Shown here one piece after another: positions 17,352 to 25,349 of a DNA stretch of 64,000 bases. A model generated the notes under the pieces. That model had not been told where the DNA came from. It saw nothing but the letters and a program-made list of their open reading frames with translations, and did not search any database. This stretch comes from Isoptericola dokdonensis DS-3. Lineage in GTDB: Bacteria > Actinomycetota > Actinomycetes > Actinomycetales > Cellulomonadaceae. How positions within the stretch are numbered: position 1 is the stretch's first letter; each line of letters opens with the position of its first letter. The stretch covers positions 3,224,001 through 3,288,000 of the forward strand of contig NZ_CP014209.1 in the NCBI RefSeq assembly GCF_001636295.1, read 5' to 3'. A program made the position numbers and the translations under genes.

Positions 17352-18289
17352 GCCGGGGTTCGCACGAGCCCGAGCAGCTCGCCGGCCAGGCGTTCGCGGC
17401 CCGCCGGCCCGCCCATGATCGTGTCCGTGACGACGACGTCGAACCCGAGCTCCGCGATCGGTGCGGCCAGCGCGGCGTCGGCGTCGTCGATCACCATGAC
17501 GTCCGCCAGGTCGGCGTAGAGGCGGGCGACGCCGAGGGCGGAGACGTCGTGGCCGAGGGTCTCGAGGATCTGCGCGGCCGGGCCCTTGACCGCCCGGCCC
17601 CCCACGATGGGGCTCACGGCGACGCGTCGCGCCGCGGTGGCGCGCACGGCCTCCCGGACGCCCGGCACCGCGAGCACCGGCTCGACCGACAGGAAGGGAT
17701 TCGACGGCGCCACGACGAGCAGGTCGGCACCCGTCACCGCGTCCAGCACGCCGGGCGCGGGACGCGCGGCCTCGATGCCGTCGAACGTGAGCCCGAGGAC
17801 GGCGTCGGCGTGCTGCCGGCGCACGAAGTACTCCTGGAACGCGAGCGTGCCCGACGGCGTCCCGACGAGGGTGCGCACCGGGTCGTCGGTGACGGGCAGC
17901 AGCCGGGCGTCCACCCCGAGCGACGTCGCCAGCGACGCCGTGACCGCGCTCAGCGGCACGCCCTCGCGCAGCCGGGCGGTGCGCACGACGTGGGTGGCGA
18001 GGTCGCGGTCGCCGAGCGTGAACCACGTGTCCTCGCCGAGCCGCGCGAGCTGGTCGAGCACCGCGTACGACTCCCCGGTCAGGCCCCAGCCGCGGTCCTC
18101 GTCGTCCAGGCCCGCGAGGGTGTACATGACCGTGTCGAGGTCGGGGGAGACGTGCAGGCCGTGCCGCACCGTGTCGTCGCCGACGTTCACGACGCAGGTC
18201 GGGGCGTCGTCGGGCTGCGCCAGCGCGAAGCCGTGCGCGAGGCGGGCGCCGCCGACGCCACCGGCCAGGACCGTCACCGAGATGCTCAC
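17348..18289 (-). CDS. fbiA: 2-phospho-L-lactate/enolpyruvate transferase (F420 synthesis)
   Basis: 313-aa CofD/FbiA enzyme that joins the activated three-carbon acid to the deazaflavin Fo, giving F420-0 or dehydro-F420-0. The start VTVLAGGVGGARLAHG is the family signature for binding the substrate phosphate; NVGDDTVRHGLHVSPDLDTVMY and SNPFLSVEPVL are further conserved blocks. First gene of an fbiA-fbiD operon. fbiB and fbiC are not in the window. Users of F420 may include the oxidoreductase at 54277. GTG start with TAGGCT six bases upstream (leaderless). Confidence 0.95.
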   Translation of the reverse strand: MSISVTVLAGGVGGARLAHGFALAQPDDAPTCVVNVGDDTVRHGLHVSPDLDTVMYTLAGLDDEDRGWGLTGESYAVLDQLARLGEDTWFTLGDRDLATHVVRTARLREGVPLSAVTASLATSLGVDARLLPVTDDPVRTLVGTPSGTLAFQEYFVRRQHADAVLGLTFDGIEAARPAPGVLDAVTGADLLVVAPSNPFLSVEPVLAVPGVREAVRATAARRVAVSPIVGGRAVKGPAAQILETLGHDVSALGVARLYADLADVMVIDDADAALAAPIAELGFDVVVTDTIMGGPAGRERLAGELLGLVRTPA

Positions 18290-18295
18290 GCGACG

Positions 18296-18301
18296 AGCCT
18301 A
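18296..18301 (-). promoter_or_regulatory. -10 element, leaderless promoter of fbiA-fbiD
   Basis: TAGGCT on the minus strand, 6 nt before the GTG at 18289. Confidence 0.6.
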
Positions 18302-18354
18302 AGCGCCCCGGCGCGGCACCGGCTCCCGCCTGTACGACGGGCGCCGCCCGGGGG

Positions 18355-18360
18355 GAGGAT
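18355..18360 (+). promoter_or_regulatory. -10 element, leaderless promoter of the thiamine-binding protein gene
   Basis: GAGGAT, then GGGCCC and ATG 18367. The same arrangement (xAxxxT, GGRCCC, ATG/GTG) is found at several other genes in the window. Confidence 0.45.
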
Positions 18361-18366
18361 GGGCCC

Positions 18367-18687
18367 ATGGCCGTCTTCGCGTTCTCCGTCGCCCCGCTCG
18401 GTGCGGGCGAGTCCGTCACCCAGCAGGTCGCCGAGGCGGTGCGCATCGTCCGCGAGTCGGGGCTCCCGAACCGCACGACGTCGATGTTCACCGAGATCGA
18501 GGGCGAGTGGGACGAGGTGATGCCCGTCGTCCAGCGGGCCACCGAGGCCGTCGGCGCGGGCGGGCACCGGGTCTCCCTCGTGCTCAAGGCCGACATCCGT
18601 CCGGGCCGGACGGGCCAGCTGGACGCCAAGGTCCAGCGTGTCGAGCAGGCGCTGGCGGCCGACGAGCAGGAGTCCGGACACGCGTGA
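18367..18687 (+). CDS. MTH1187/YqgV-family thiamine-binding protein
   Basis: 106-aa ferredoxin-fold cytoplasmic protein of the MTH1187/YkoF-like (DUF77) family, which binds thiamine or its pyrimidine moiety. Typical features: the start FAFSVAPLGAGESV, the ESGLPNRTTSMFTEIEGEW core and the C-terminal VSLVLKADIRPG strand. Length matches the family (about 100 aa). It stands alone, divergent from fbiA. The role of these proteins in thiamine trafficking is only loosely known. Confidence 0.85.
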   Translation: MAVFAFSVAPLGAGESVTQQVAEAVRIVRESGLPNRTTSMFTEIEGEWDEVMPVVQRATEAVGAGGHRVSLVLKADIRPGRTGQLDAKVQRVEQALAADEQESGHA

Positions 18688-18848
18688 CGTGCCGGGCGGG
18701 TCCGATCTGTCCGTCCTGGGCGTCACACCCGCCATGTCCGTGACCCAGGCCACCGACCTGGGGTGTTGCAGATCACCGGGAACCCGGCCGTAGGCTATGT
18801 CGAATCGCGGCCATGCGGGTCGTGTGCTATCCCGGGAGATCCGCCGTC

Positions 18849-20687
18849 ATGCCACTGTTCGAGGTCGATGCCACCCGGCCCCTCCTCGTCCAGTCCGGGC
18901 AGGCCGCCGGTACCGCCGAGCCGGGCCTGGCGACCACCGCGCACCGCGTCGTCGACTCCCACATCGACGGGCTCCTCGGCGAGCAGATCTTCCCCGTCGC
19001 GCAGGGGGTCGGGCCCGACGAGCCGCACCTCCTGGCCCTCGACGCGACCGGGTCGCCGGTGGTCGTGGAGCTCGTCGCCGAGCTCGACCGCTCCGCCCTG
19101 ACGCGGGCCCTGGACCACGCCGGCTGGGCGGGCCGGCTGACGCGCGGCGAGCTCGCGTCCCGGTACCACGGCGGCCCCAACGCGTTCCAGCGCGACATCG
19201 CCGCCTTCTACGACTCCGTCCCGATCACGCGGTCCCAGCCGGGACGGTCGAGCGCCCGCCTCATCGTCATCTGCCAGGAGGCCGGGGAGGAGATCCTCAA
19301 CGCGGTCGACTTCCTGCGCCAGCCGACCATGCCGGTCGAGGTGCTCAAGATGGGCGTCATGCACACGCAGGACGGGCGCCGGTTCGTGGACGTCTCCCCG
19401 CTGGTCATCCACCCGGCGTCCGGCGCGACGTCCCCGCAGCTCTCCGGTGCCGCCCCCGCGGCCCGTACGGCGGTCGCGGACGGTGACGGCACCTTCGCCG
19501 AGGGCGTCCAGGTCGGCCTCGCGCTGACGGACCGGCAGCCCGTCCCGAGCGTCACGGCCCCGACGGGGGCGGGCACGGCCGCGCAGCCCGTCGTCGCGCG
19601 CCCCGCCGCTGCCCGCCGGTCCGAGCGCACGGCCGCGCCGACGAGCCGGTCGGCGGCGCGTGCCGCCGCGGCCGCGGCGGCCCCCGCGGCGGAGGCCGCC
19701 CCTGCGGCGCACCCCGCGGAGCGCGCCCCCGAGCGTCCGCCCGCACCCCGCAGCCGCGCCGCCCGCCGCGAGCAGACCGGTCCGCGCAGCCTCGCCCTGC
19801 CGGCCGTGCCGCCGGCCCCCGCGCCGGCCGCCTCCCACGCCCCGGTCCCGCCGCCCCCGCCCGCCGCCCCCGAGCCGCCGCGGCGTCGTTCGCGCGCGGA
19901 CAGGTTCCGGCCAGGTGCCCCCGCTCCCGAGGTGACCCCCGAGCTCGCGGCGTTCACCGCCGCGTCGGCAGGTTCCGCGGAGGACCTCGACCTGGCCGAG
20001 CTGGCCCGCCGCACCACGTCCCCGGCGAGCGCCGACACGGCGACCCTGGGCGAGGACTTCGCGCGGGCCGCGGCCCCGAGCTTCCGCCGGTCGGTGCCGC
20101 GGGCGGAGCCCGCCCCCTGGGACGCGCCCGCGCCCCGCGCGCACGAGCCGCGGCCCTGGGACCCGCCCGCGCCGCGAGCGGCCGAGCCCGCCCCGTGGGA
20201 CCGGTCGGCGTCGCGCGCCGCCGACCCGCTGGACACGTCCGTGCCGCTGTCGGCGATGGAGGAGGAGCGGCCCTGGTCGCCGTCGACCCCCGAGCGCTGG
20301 ACGAGCGCGTCGGACGACCTGCCCCGCCTCGAGGTGCCGCCGCTGGAGGCGCCCTCCTACACGCCGCCGCCGGAGCGCGACCTCTACGACACGGGCGCGA
20401 CGGCCGTGACCGAGGTCGACGAGGTGGACGGCGACCTCGTCGCCCTGGCGAGCGTGCTGGGTCAGCCGACCCGGCTCGTCTGGGAGCGGCCCCGCCGCCG
20501 CCAGCGGTTCGACGCGGTGCTGCACCCCGACGGCGTCATCGAGCTGCCCGACGGCACCGTGTTCCGGCACCCCGACCGCGCGGCGACGGCCGCGTGCGGC
20601 GCGCCGACGGACGACGGCTGGAACGTGTGGCGCCTCGAGCCGGAGGGGCTCTCGCTGCTGGAGGCCTACCGGGCGCGGTTCGCCTGA
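18849..20687 (+). CDS. Putative modified-DNA reader: nuclease-like N-terminus, disordered linker, RAMA domain
   Basis: 612 aa, no named homologue. The N-terminal region (1-190) resembles a PD-(D/E)xK-type fold: Asp65 (LLALDATG) followed by VVVEL with Glu74, but the usual Lys is not in place, so catalysis is doubtful. A long Ala/Pro-rich, probably disordered stretch with repeated Pro-Trp-Asp motifs runs from about 215 to 510. The C-terminus (about 530-612) matches the RAMA domain of restriction and methylase-associated proteins: AVLHPDGVIELPDGTVF, HPDRAATAACG, then DGWNVWRLEPEGLSLLE. RAMA domains read modified DNA bases. ATG 18849 has GGGAGA upstream; ATG 18813 is an alternative. It is a single-gene unit ending in a hairpin. 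Function unknown; recognition of modified DNA is inference from the domain. Confidence 0.7.
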   Translation: MPLFEVDATRPLLVQSGQAAGTAEPGLATTAHRVVDSHIDGLLGEQIFPVAQGVGPDEPHLLALDATGSPVVVELVAELDRSALTRALDHAGWAGRLTRGELASRYHGGPNAFQRDIAAFYDSVPITRSQPGRSSARLIVICQEAGEEILNAVDFLRQPTMPVEVLKMGVMHTQDGRRFVDVSPLVIHPASGATSPQLSGAAPAARTAVADGDGTFAEGVQVGLALTDRQPVPSVTAPTGAGTAAQPVVARPAAARRSERTAAPTSRSAARAAAAAAAPAAEAAPAAHPAERAPERPPAPRSRAARREQTGPRSLALPAVPPAPAPAASHAPVPPPPPAAPEPPRRRSRADRFRPGAPAPEVTPELAAFTAASAGSAEDLDLAELARRTTSPASADTATLGEDFARAAAPSFRRSVPRAEPAPWDAPAPRAHEPRPWDPPAPRAAEPAPWDRSASRAADPLDTSVPLSAMEEERPWSPSTPERWTSASDDLPRLEVPPLEAPSYTPPPERDLYDTGATAVTEVDEVDGDLVALASVLGQPTRLVWERPRRRQRFDAVLHPDGVIELPDGTVFRHPDRAATAACGAPTDDGWNVWRLEPEGLSLLEAYRARFA

Positions 20688-20736
20688 CCGGTCGCCCCGG
20701 ACCCCGTCCCGGCGTGCGTGCCGGCGGGACCGGTCA
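20685..20736. terminator. Bidirectional hairpin between convergent genes
   Basis: Perfect 9-bp arms TGACCGGTC / GACCGGTCA (20685-20693, 20728-20736) with an inner GC-rich stem. The outer arms contain the stop codons of both flanking genes. Confidence 0.65.
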
Positions 20737-21693
20737 GGGCAGCACGACGATCTTGCCGGTCTGCTCGCCCGCCGCGAGCCGGGCCAGCCCGGTGCGGACG
20801 TCGGCGAGCCGGACCTCGGAGTCGACGACGGGCCGCACCCCGGTGCGGGCGCAGAACCGGAGCAGCGCGGCGAGGTCCTCCCGCGAGCCCATCGTGACCC
20901 CCTGGACGCGGATCTCGGTGAAGAACACCCGCGTGAGCTCGGCGGGCGGCGCGTCACCGCTGGTCGCACCGCAGACGACGATCGTGCCGCCGGGTCGCAC
21001 GGAGCGCACCGAGTGCGCCCAGGTGGCCTGGCCGACGGACTCCACGACGGCGTCGACGCGGGCCGGCAGCCGGTCGCCGGGCGCGACGGCGTGCGCCGCC
21101 CCGAGCTCCAGGGCGCGGGCGCGCTTCGCCTCGTCGCGGGACGTCGCGACGACCTCCAGCCCGGCGGCGGCCCCCAGCACGATCGCGGCGGTGGCGACCC
21201 CGCCGCCCACGCCCTGGACGAGCACCCGGTCGCCGGGGCGCAGGTCGGCGGCGCGGAAGAGCATCCGGTAGGCGGTCAGCCAGGCCGTGGGCAGGCACGC
21301 GGCCTCCGCGAACGACAGCCCCTCGGGCTTGGGCAGGAGGTTGGCGGTGGGGACCGCGACCCGCTCGGCGAGAGTGCCGGGGTACCGCTCCGACAGCAGC
21401 GAGCGGCGCTCGCGCGGCCCGACGCCGTGGCCGTCCGCACCGATCACCCCGTGCACCACGACCTCGCTGCCGTCCGGCGTGACCCCGGCGGCGTCCGTGC
21501 CCAGGATCATCGGGAGCTGCTCGGCGGTGAGGCCGACGCCGCGCAGGGACCACAGGTCGTGGTGGTTGAGGCCGGCGGCCCGCACGTCGACTGTCGTCCA
21601 GTGCTCTCGTGCCTCCGGCTCGGGCCGGTCGGTCACCTCGAGGGCGTCGAGGGGGGAGTCCGGGGCGAAGCGGGCGACGGTGGCGGCGAGCAT
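20734..21693 (-). CDS. Zinc-type alcohol dehydrogenase/quinone oxidoreductase-family protein
   Basis: 319-aa medium-chain dehydrogenase/reductase. The N-terminal GroES-like fold is recognisable (GLNHHDLWSLRG; PMILGTDAAGV), and the NADPH-binding Rossmann motif is VLVQGVGGGVATAA (about 155-168). The structural-zinc cysteine cluster is missing, so it belongs with the zinc-free quinone oxidoreductase branch, although HHD at 43-45 is retained. The substrate is unknown. TACCGT lies six bases before the ATG, giving a leaderless promoter facing that of the next gene. Confidence 0.85.
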   Translation of the reverse strand: MLAATVARFAPDSPLDALEVTDRPEPEAREHWTTVDVRAAGLNHHDLWSLRGVGLTAEQLPMILGTDAAGVTPDGSEVVVHGVIGADGHGVGPRERRSLLSERYPGTLAERVAVPTANLLPKPEGLSFAEAACLPTAWLTAYRMLFRAADLRPGDRVLVQGVGGGVATAAIVLGAAAGLEVVATSRDEAKRARALELGAAHAVAPGDRLPARVDAVVESVGQATWAHSVRSVRPGGTIVVCGATSGDAPPAELTRVFFTEIRVQGVTMGSREDLAALLRFCARTGVRPVVDSEVRLADVRTGLARLAAGEQTGKIVVLP

Positions 21694-21699
21694 GGAGCC

Positions 21700-21705
21700 A
21701 CGGTA
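21700..21705 (-). promoter_or_regulatory. -10 element, leaderless promoter of the quinone oxidoreductase-like gene
   Basis: TACCGT on the minus strand, 6 nt from the ATG at 21693. Confidence 0.55.
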
Positions 21706-21737
21706 GACCACCTGCTGGACGTGTCCGGCGACCCGGC

Positions 21738-21743
21738 TAGGTT
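21738..21743 (+). promoter_or_regulatory. -10 element, leaderless promoter of the coiled-coil protein gene
   Basis: TAGGTT followed by 7 nt (GGACCCC) and ATG 21751. Confidence 0.6.
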
Positions 21744-21750
21744 GGACCCC

Positions 21751-22737
21751 ATGCCTGACGACGTGCACCCCGGAACCTCCGAGACGGCCGTTCCCCGGTC
21801 GGACGCCGAGACGTCCGCGCTGCTGGAGGCCGCGCAGCGGGACGCCACGCTGCTGGCCGACCGCCTGGCCCGGCGGGGCCGGGCGGCGAGCGCGCTGGAC
21901 CGGGCCTCCGCCGACGTGACGGCGATGCGACAGCGGCTCGCGGACGAGTCGGCGGACGTGGCACGGCTCGAGTCGTTCAGCGCGACCCGGGTGTGGGCGG
22001 CGCTGCGGGGCGACCGGGCCGAGCGGCTGGACGCCGAACGGGCGGAGCAGCAGTCGGCCGAGTACGCGGTGGCCACGGCGGAGGCGCGCCGGCGGGCGGC
22101 GGAGGCGGAGCTCGCGGTGGCGGAGCAGGCGATCGCGGCGCTCGGTGACGTGGCGGGCCGCCGTCAGGAGGCGTTCGTGGTGCGCGAGGCGTGGCTGTCG
22201 GCGCGCGGCGGACCGGTGGCCGCCGAGCTGGCCGAGGTCGCCGCGACCGTGGGCCGACGCCGGGCCGAGGTCGTGGAGATCGCCGAGGCGGACGCCGCGG
22301 CCCACCAGGCCGGCTCGGCGCTCGGTGCGGCGGCCGACGAGCTGCGCAGCGCGAGCGGCTGGTCGACGTACGACACGTTCCTCGGCGGCGACTGGATCGC
22401 GAGCATGGCCAAGCACCAGCGCCTCGACCAGGCGTCCGACCTGGTGCGGGCGGCCGACGCCGCCCTCGCGCACCTCGCCGTCGAGCTCGGCGACGTCGGC
22501 GAGCGCGGGGTGGGGCCGATCGGCGTCGAGGGCCTCGCCCGCACCTTCGACATCTGGTTCGACAACGTGTTCAGCGACTGGGCGGTGGCGAGCCACATCA
22601 AGGACGCGCAGGACCGCGTGGCCGAGGCGCTGTCCGCCGTCGACCACGTGCGCCGCCGGTTGGCGGAGCGCCGGGAGGCGGTCGCCCTCGACCTGACCGC
22701 GCTCGCCCGCCGTCGCGAGGAGCTGCTGCTGGCGTGA
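21751..22737 (+). CDS. Coiled-coil hypothetical protein
   Basis: 328 aa, function not recognised. Most of the sequence is heptad-like and Ala/Arg/Glu-rich (about 25-185 and 285-328), predicting long coiled coils. Between them lies a globular stretch with aromatic residues (ASGWSTYDTFLGGDWIASMAKH; RTFDIWFDNVFSDWAVASHI). No signal peptide or membrane helix, so a cytoplasmic scaffold is likely. Single-gene unit, divergent from the quinone oxidoreductase-like gene and almost touching the convergent VOC gene (4-bp gap). Confidence 0.75.
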   Translation: MPDDVHPGTSETAVPRSDAETSALLEAAQRDATLLADRLARRGRAASALDRASADVTAMRQRLADESADVARLESFSATRVWAALRGDRAERLDAERAEQQSAEYAVATAEARRRAAEAELAVAEQAIAALGDVAGRRQEAFVVREAWLSARGGPVAAELAEVAATVGRRRAEVVEIAEADAAAHQAGSALGAAADELRSASGWSTYDTFLGGDWIASMAKHQRLDQASDLVRAADAALAHLAVELGDVGERGVGPIGVEGLARTFDIWFDNVFSDWAVASHIKDAQDRVAEALSAVDHVRRRLAERREAVALDLTALARRREELLLA

Positions 22738-22741
22738 CCTC

Positions 22742-23161
22742 TCAGGCGGGGCCGACGTCGAACATCCAGGGGACGCCGTACCGGTCGGTGAGCTGCCCGA
22801 AGTGGTCGCCCCACGGCGCCTTCTCGAACGGCAGGACGTCCGTCGCGCCGGCGGAGAGCGCGGTGACGGCGGTCCGGACGTAGTCGAGGTCGGCCTCGGA
22901 CCCGGTCAGTGCCACGGTCACGCCGGTCGTGGGGGTGGCATCGGGCATGGACGACGGGGTGTCGGCCGCCATGAGGACGAGGCCGTGCTCGGTCTCGAGC
23001 TGGCCGTGCATGACGAGGTCCTGCTCGGCCGGGTCGTCGCTCATGCCGGGCATGGACCCGTACGTCATGATCTCGACCTCGCCGCCGAGCGCGGACCGGT
23101 AGAACTCCAGCGCCTCGCGGGCCTCGCCCTTGAAGTTGAGGTACGGGTTGAGACGGACCAT
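22742..23161 (-). CDS. VOC-family protein (PhnB-like glyoxalase fold)
   Basis: 139-aa protein of the PhnB / 3-demethylubiquinone methyltransferase-like branch of the vicinal oxygen chelate superfamily. The N-terminus (MVRLNPYLNFKGEAREALEF, then YRSALGG) and the end (APWGDHFGQLTDRYGVPWMF) are diagnostic. These proteins are mostly uncharacterised; the fold suggests metal-dependent chemistry or ligand binding. The ATG at 23161 is chosen because GGAGG precedes it by 5 nt, although the frame extends further upstream. Confidence 0.88.
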   Translation of the reverse strand: MVRLNPYLNFKGEAREALEFYRSALGGEVEIMTYGSMPGMSDDPAEQDLVMHGQLETEHGLVLMAADTPSSMPDATPTTGVTVALTGSEADLDYVRTAVTALSAGATDVLPFEKAPWGDHFGQLTDRYGVPWMFDVGPA

Positions 23162-23275
23162 GGTGACCTCCGGGGGACGGGTGCCGCCGTCGTCGGCGAC
23201 GTCCACCACGCTAGGCGCAGCCGCCGACACCCGCCCGGCACCTCGGGCCCGGGACGTGGCGCGCGGCCGGTGGGG

Positions 23276-24502
23276 CTAGACAACGTCCGCGCGGGCGACC
23301 TCGCCGAGGAGGTCGCGCACCAGGGGCCCGAGCTGGTCGTGCTCGATGAGGAAGCCGTCGTGCCCGAAGTCCGAGGTGATGGTGTGCACGGGGACGTCGT
23401 CGCCGAGCGCGGCGGCGACGCGGGCCGACTGCGCCGGCGGGAACAGCCGGTCGCTGTCGACGGCCACGACGAGCGGGCGGGCGGTCACCTGGGCGAGCGC
23501 CGCCTCGACGCCCCCGCGGTCGCGGCCGATGTCGTGGGTCATCATCGACTCGGTGAGACGCAGGTAGGAGTTCGCGTCGAACCGGCGGGCGAGCTTGTCG
23601 CCGTGGTGGTCGAGGTAGGACTGCACGGCGTAGCGACCGTCGACCAGGGGGTCCTCGCCGCCCTGCGGGAGGCGGCCGAACCGCTCGTCGAGCTCGTGCG
23701 CGGTGCGGTACGTCGTGTGGGCGATCTGCCGGGCCACGGCGAGCCCGGCGTGCGGGCCCTCGCCGTCGGGGGCGTCGTAGTAGTCGCCGCCGTTCCAGCG
23801 GGGGTCGGCGCGGATGGCGCCGAGCTGCGGGTGGGCCCAGGCGATCTGGTCGCCCGAGGACTGCGCGCACGTGGCGACGGCGGCGAAGGACCGCACCTCG
23901 ATCCCGGCCTCCGGGCCGAGGATCGCCCACTCGAGCACCCGCATGCCACCCATGGACGCGCCGACGACGGCCGCCCAGCTCTCGATGCCGAGGAGGCGGG
24001 CGAGCTCGATCTCCACCATGACCTGGTCGCGGGTGGTGACCCGCGGGAACCGGCCGCCCCACGGGTGTCCGTCCGGTGCGGTGGACGACGGCCCGGTCGT
24101 GCCCTGGCAGCCGCCGAGCACGTTCGGTGCGACGACGAAGTAGCGGTCGGTGTCGACGGGAGCGCCCGGCCCGATCATCGACTCCCACCATCCGGCGGTC
24201 GACTGGCCTGGTCCCGCAGCACCGTGGACGTGCGCGTCGCCGGTGAGGGCGTGCAGCACGAGGACGGCGTTGGAGCCGTCGGGGGCGAGCTCGCCGTAGG
24301 TCTCGTAGGCGACCCGTACGTCGGGCAGCCGGGCTCCGCTCTCCAGGTCGAACGTGCCGACGTCGGCGAACCGCCGGTCGGCGACGGGGTCGCCCTCGCG
24401 CCAGGCGCCCGACGCCGGCACGGGACCGGCGGGAGGGCGGCGCGGACCGCGCGGCGCCCGGAGGGCGGGTGCGGCCTGGGTGGCGCGGGTCGGTGCGGTC
24501 AT
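23276..24502 (-). CDS. metX: Homoserine O-acetyltransferase
   Basis: 408-aa alpha/beta-hydrolase enzyme that acetylates L-homoserine with acetyl-CoA, the first committed step of methionine synthesis. The nucleophile elbow GASMGGM, the conserved GGCQGTTGPSS block, the late Asp in VVAVDSDRLFPP and the His in FGHDGFLIEH form the catalytic triad. The N-terminus has about 45 extra Pro/Arg/Ala-rich residues. The usual partner metY is not beside it here. The start has TACCGT seven bases upstream (leaderless), so no attenuator or riboswitch leader is expected. Confidence 0.95.
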   Translation of the reverse strand: MTAPTRATQAAPALRAPRGPRRPPAGPVPASGAWREGDPVADRRFADVGTFDLESGARLPDVRVAYETYGELAPDGSNAVLVLHALTGDAHVHGAAGPGQSTAGWWESMIGPGAPVDTDRYFVVAPNVLGGCQGTTGPSSTAPDGHPWGGRFPRVTTRDQVMVEIELARLLGIESWAAVVGASMGGMRVLEWAILGPEAGIEVRSFAAVATCAQSSGDQIAWAHPQLGAIRADPRWNGGDYYDAPDGEGPHAGLAVARQIAHTTYRTAHELDERFGRLPQGGEDPLVDGRYAVQSYLDHHGDKLARRFDANSYLRLTESMMTHDIGRDRGGVEAALAQVTARPLVVAVDSDRLFPPAQSARVAAALGDDVPVHTITSDFGHDGFLIEHDQLGPLVRDLLGEVARADVV

Positions 24503-24509
24503 GCACTCG

Positions 24510-24515
24510 ACGGTA
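24510..24515 (-). promoter_or_regulatory. -10 element, leaderless promoter of metX
   Basis: TACCGT on the minus strand, 7 nt before the ATG at 24502. Confidence 0.55.
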
Positions 24516-24535
24516 GGCCCCCGTCGAGCACCTGC

Positions 24536-25306
24536 CTACCTGATCTCACGATGCGGGACCACATTCTGAGACGAGCGGCCTCCGGGGCTGTCGACGGCGT
24601 CGTCCGTCGGGACCTCGCCCACCAGCAGCAGGGGACGCGTCGGCAGCGGGTGCAGCCCGAACCGGGTGTACAGCCGCACACGGTCGGTCGACGCCGCGAC
24701 GGCGGCCACCGTCTCGCCCGGTGACGCGAGGTCCAGGACATGGGCGGCCACCTGCCCGAGGCCGCCGCGCACGTCAGGTGCTGCCGCGGTGGACACCAGC
24801 CAGTCGGCCGCCCGGAAGGCGCGGACGTCCTCCCGGCGCTGGGCGGCGGACGCCCCGCGTGCCGCCGACGCGTGCACCCGCAGGATCCGGACGTGGACCC
24901 GCGCCGTCTCGGCCAGCACCACGAGGATCGCCGCCACCGGCCAGGACAGCACCGCCACCACCACGGCGGAGAACGCGTCACCCAGCTCGACCAGGACGCT
25001 CAGCGCGCCGACGAACAGCCCGACCGTGGCGCCCCCGAGGACGGCGAGCAGCAGCGCGCGGGCCACGCTCGCGACCTGCGCCCGCAGGCCCTGGCGCACG
25101 ACCCGTGCGACGACGTCCGCGCCGTCGTGGACCCAGCCGCCCTGCAGCACCAGGAGGACGACCCAGACGGGCCAGGTCACGACCGCGAGCACGCCGGTGC
25201 GCGCCGGGGCGAACGCCCGGCCGAGGGTCGCCGCGACGCGAGGCACGTCCTGGAGGCGGACCGGGGACAGCGAGGTGGACGGTGCCCCGACGGGCGTGTT
25301 CAGCAC
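24536..25306 (-). CDS. Membrane protein of unknown function
   Basis: 256 aa. The first half carries three to four hydrophobic helices (about 35-56, 78-108, 112-135). The second half is soluble and somewhat GNAT-like at its end (VRLYTRFGLHPLPTRPLLLVGEV resembles the last strands of an acetyltransferase; only a short match is seen), but the acetyl-CoA loop is not evident. The GTG start at 25306 has TACAGT six bases upstream, indicating a leaderless transcript. It lies 33 bp upstream of metX in the same direction; a shared role in methionine metabolism is not supported by anything in the sequence. Confidence 0.7.
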   Translation of the reverse strand: MLNTPVGAPSTSLSPVRLQDVPRVAATLGRAFAPARTGVLAVVTWPVWVVLLVLQGGWVHDGADVVARVVRQGLRAQVASVARALLLAVLGGATVGLFVGALSVLVELGDAFSAVVVAVLSWPVAAILVVLAETARVHVRILRVHASAARGASAAQRREDVRAFRAADWLVSTAAAPDVRGGLGQVAAHVLDLASPGETVAAVAASTDRVRLYTRFGLHPLPTRPLLLVGEVPTDDAVDSPGGRSSQNVVPHREIR

Positions 25307-25312
25307 GGCGGA

Positions 25313-25318
25313 ACTGTA
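25313..25318 (-). promoter_or_regulatory. -10 element, leaderless promoter of the membrane protein gene
   Basis: TACAGT on the minus strand, 6 nt before the GTG at 25306. Confidence 0.5.
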
Positions 25319-25349
25319 GTCCCTGGGCCGGCGTCGCCGCCGCGGCGGC

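Noticed and set aside
24503..24600. SAM or methionine-responsive riboswitch upstream of metX
   Set aside because: The -10 is 7 nt before the ATG, leaving no leader, and no riboswitch-like folding pattern is visible.
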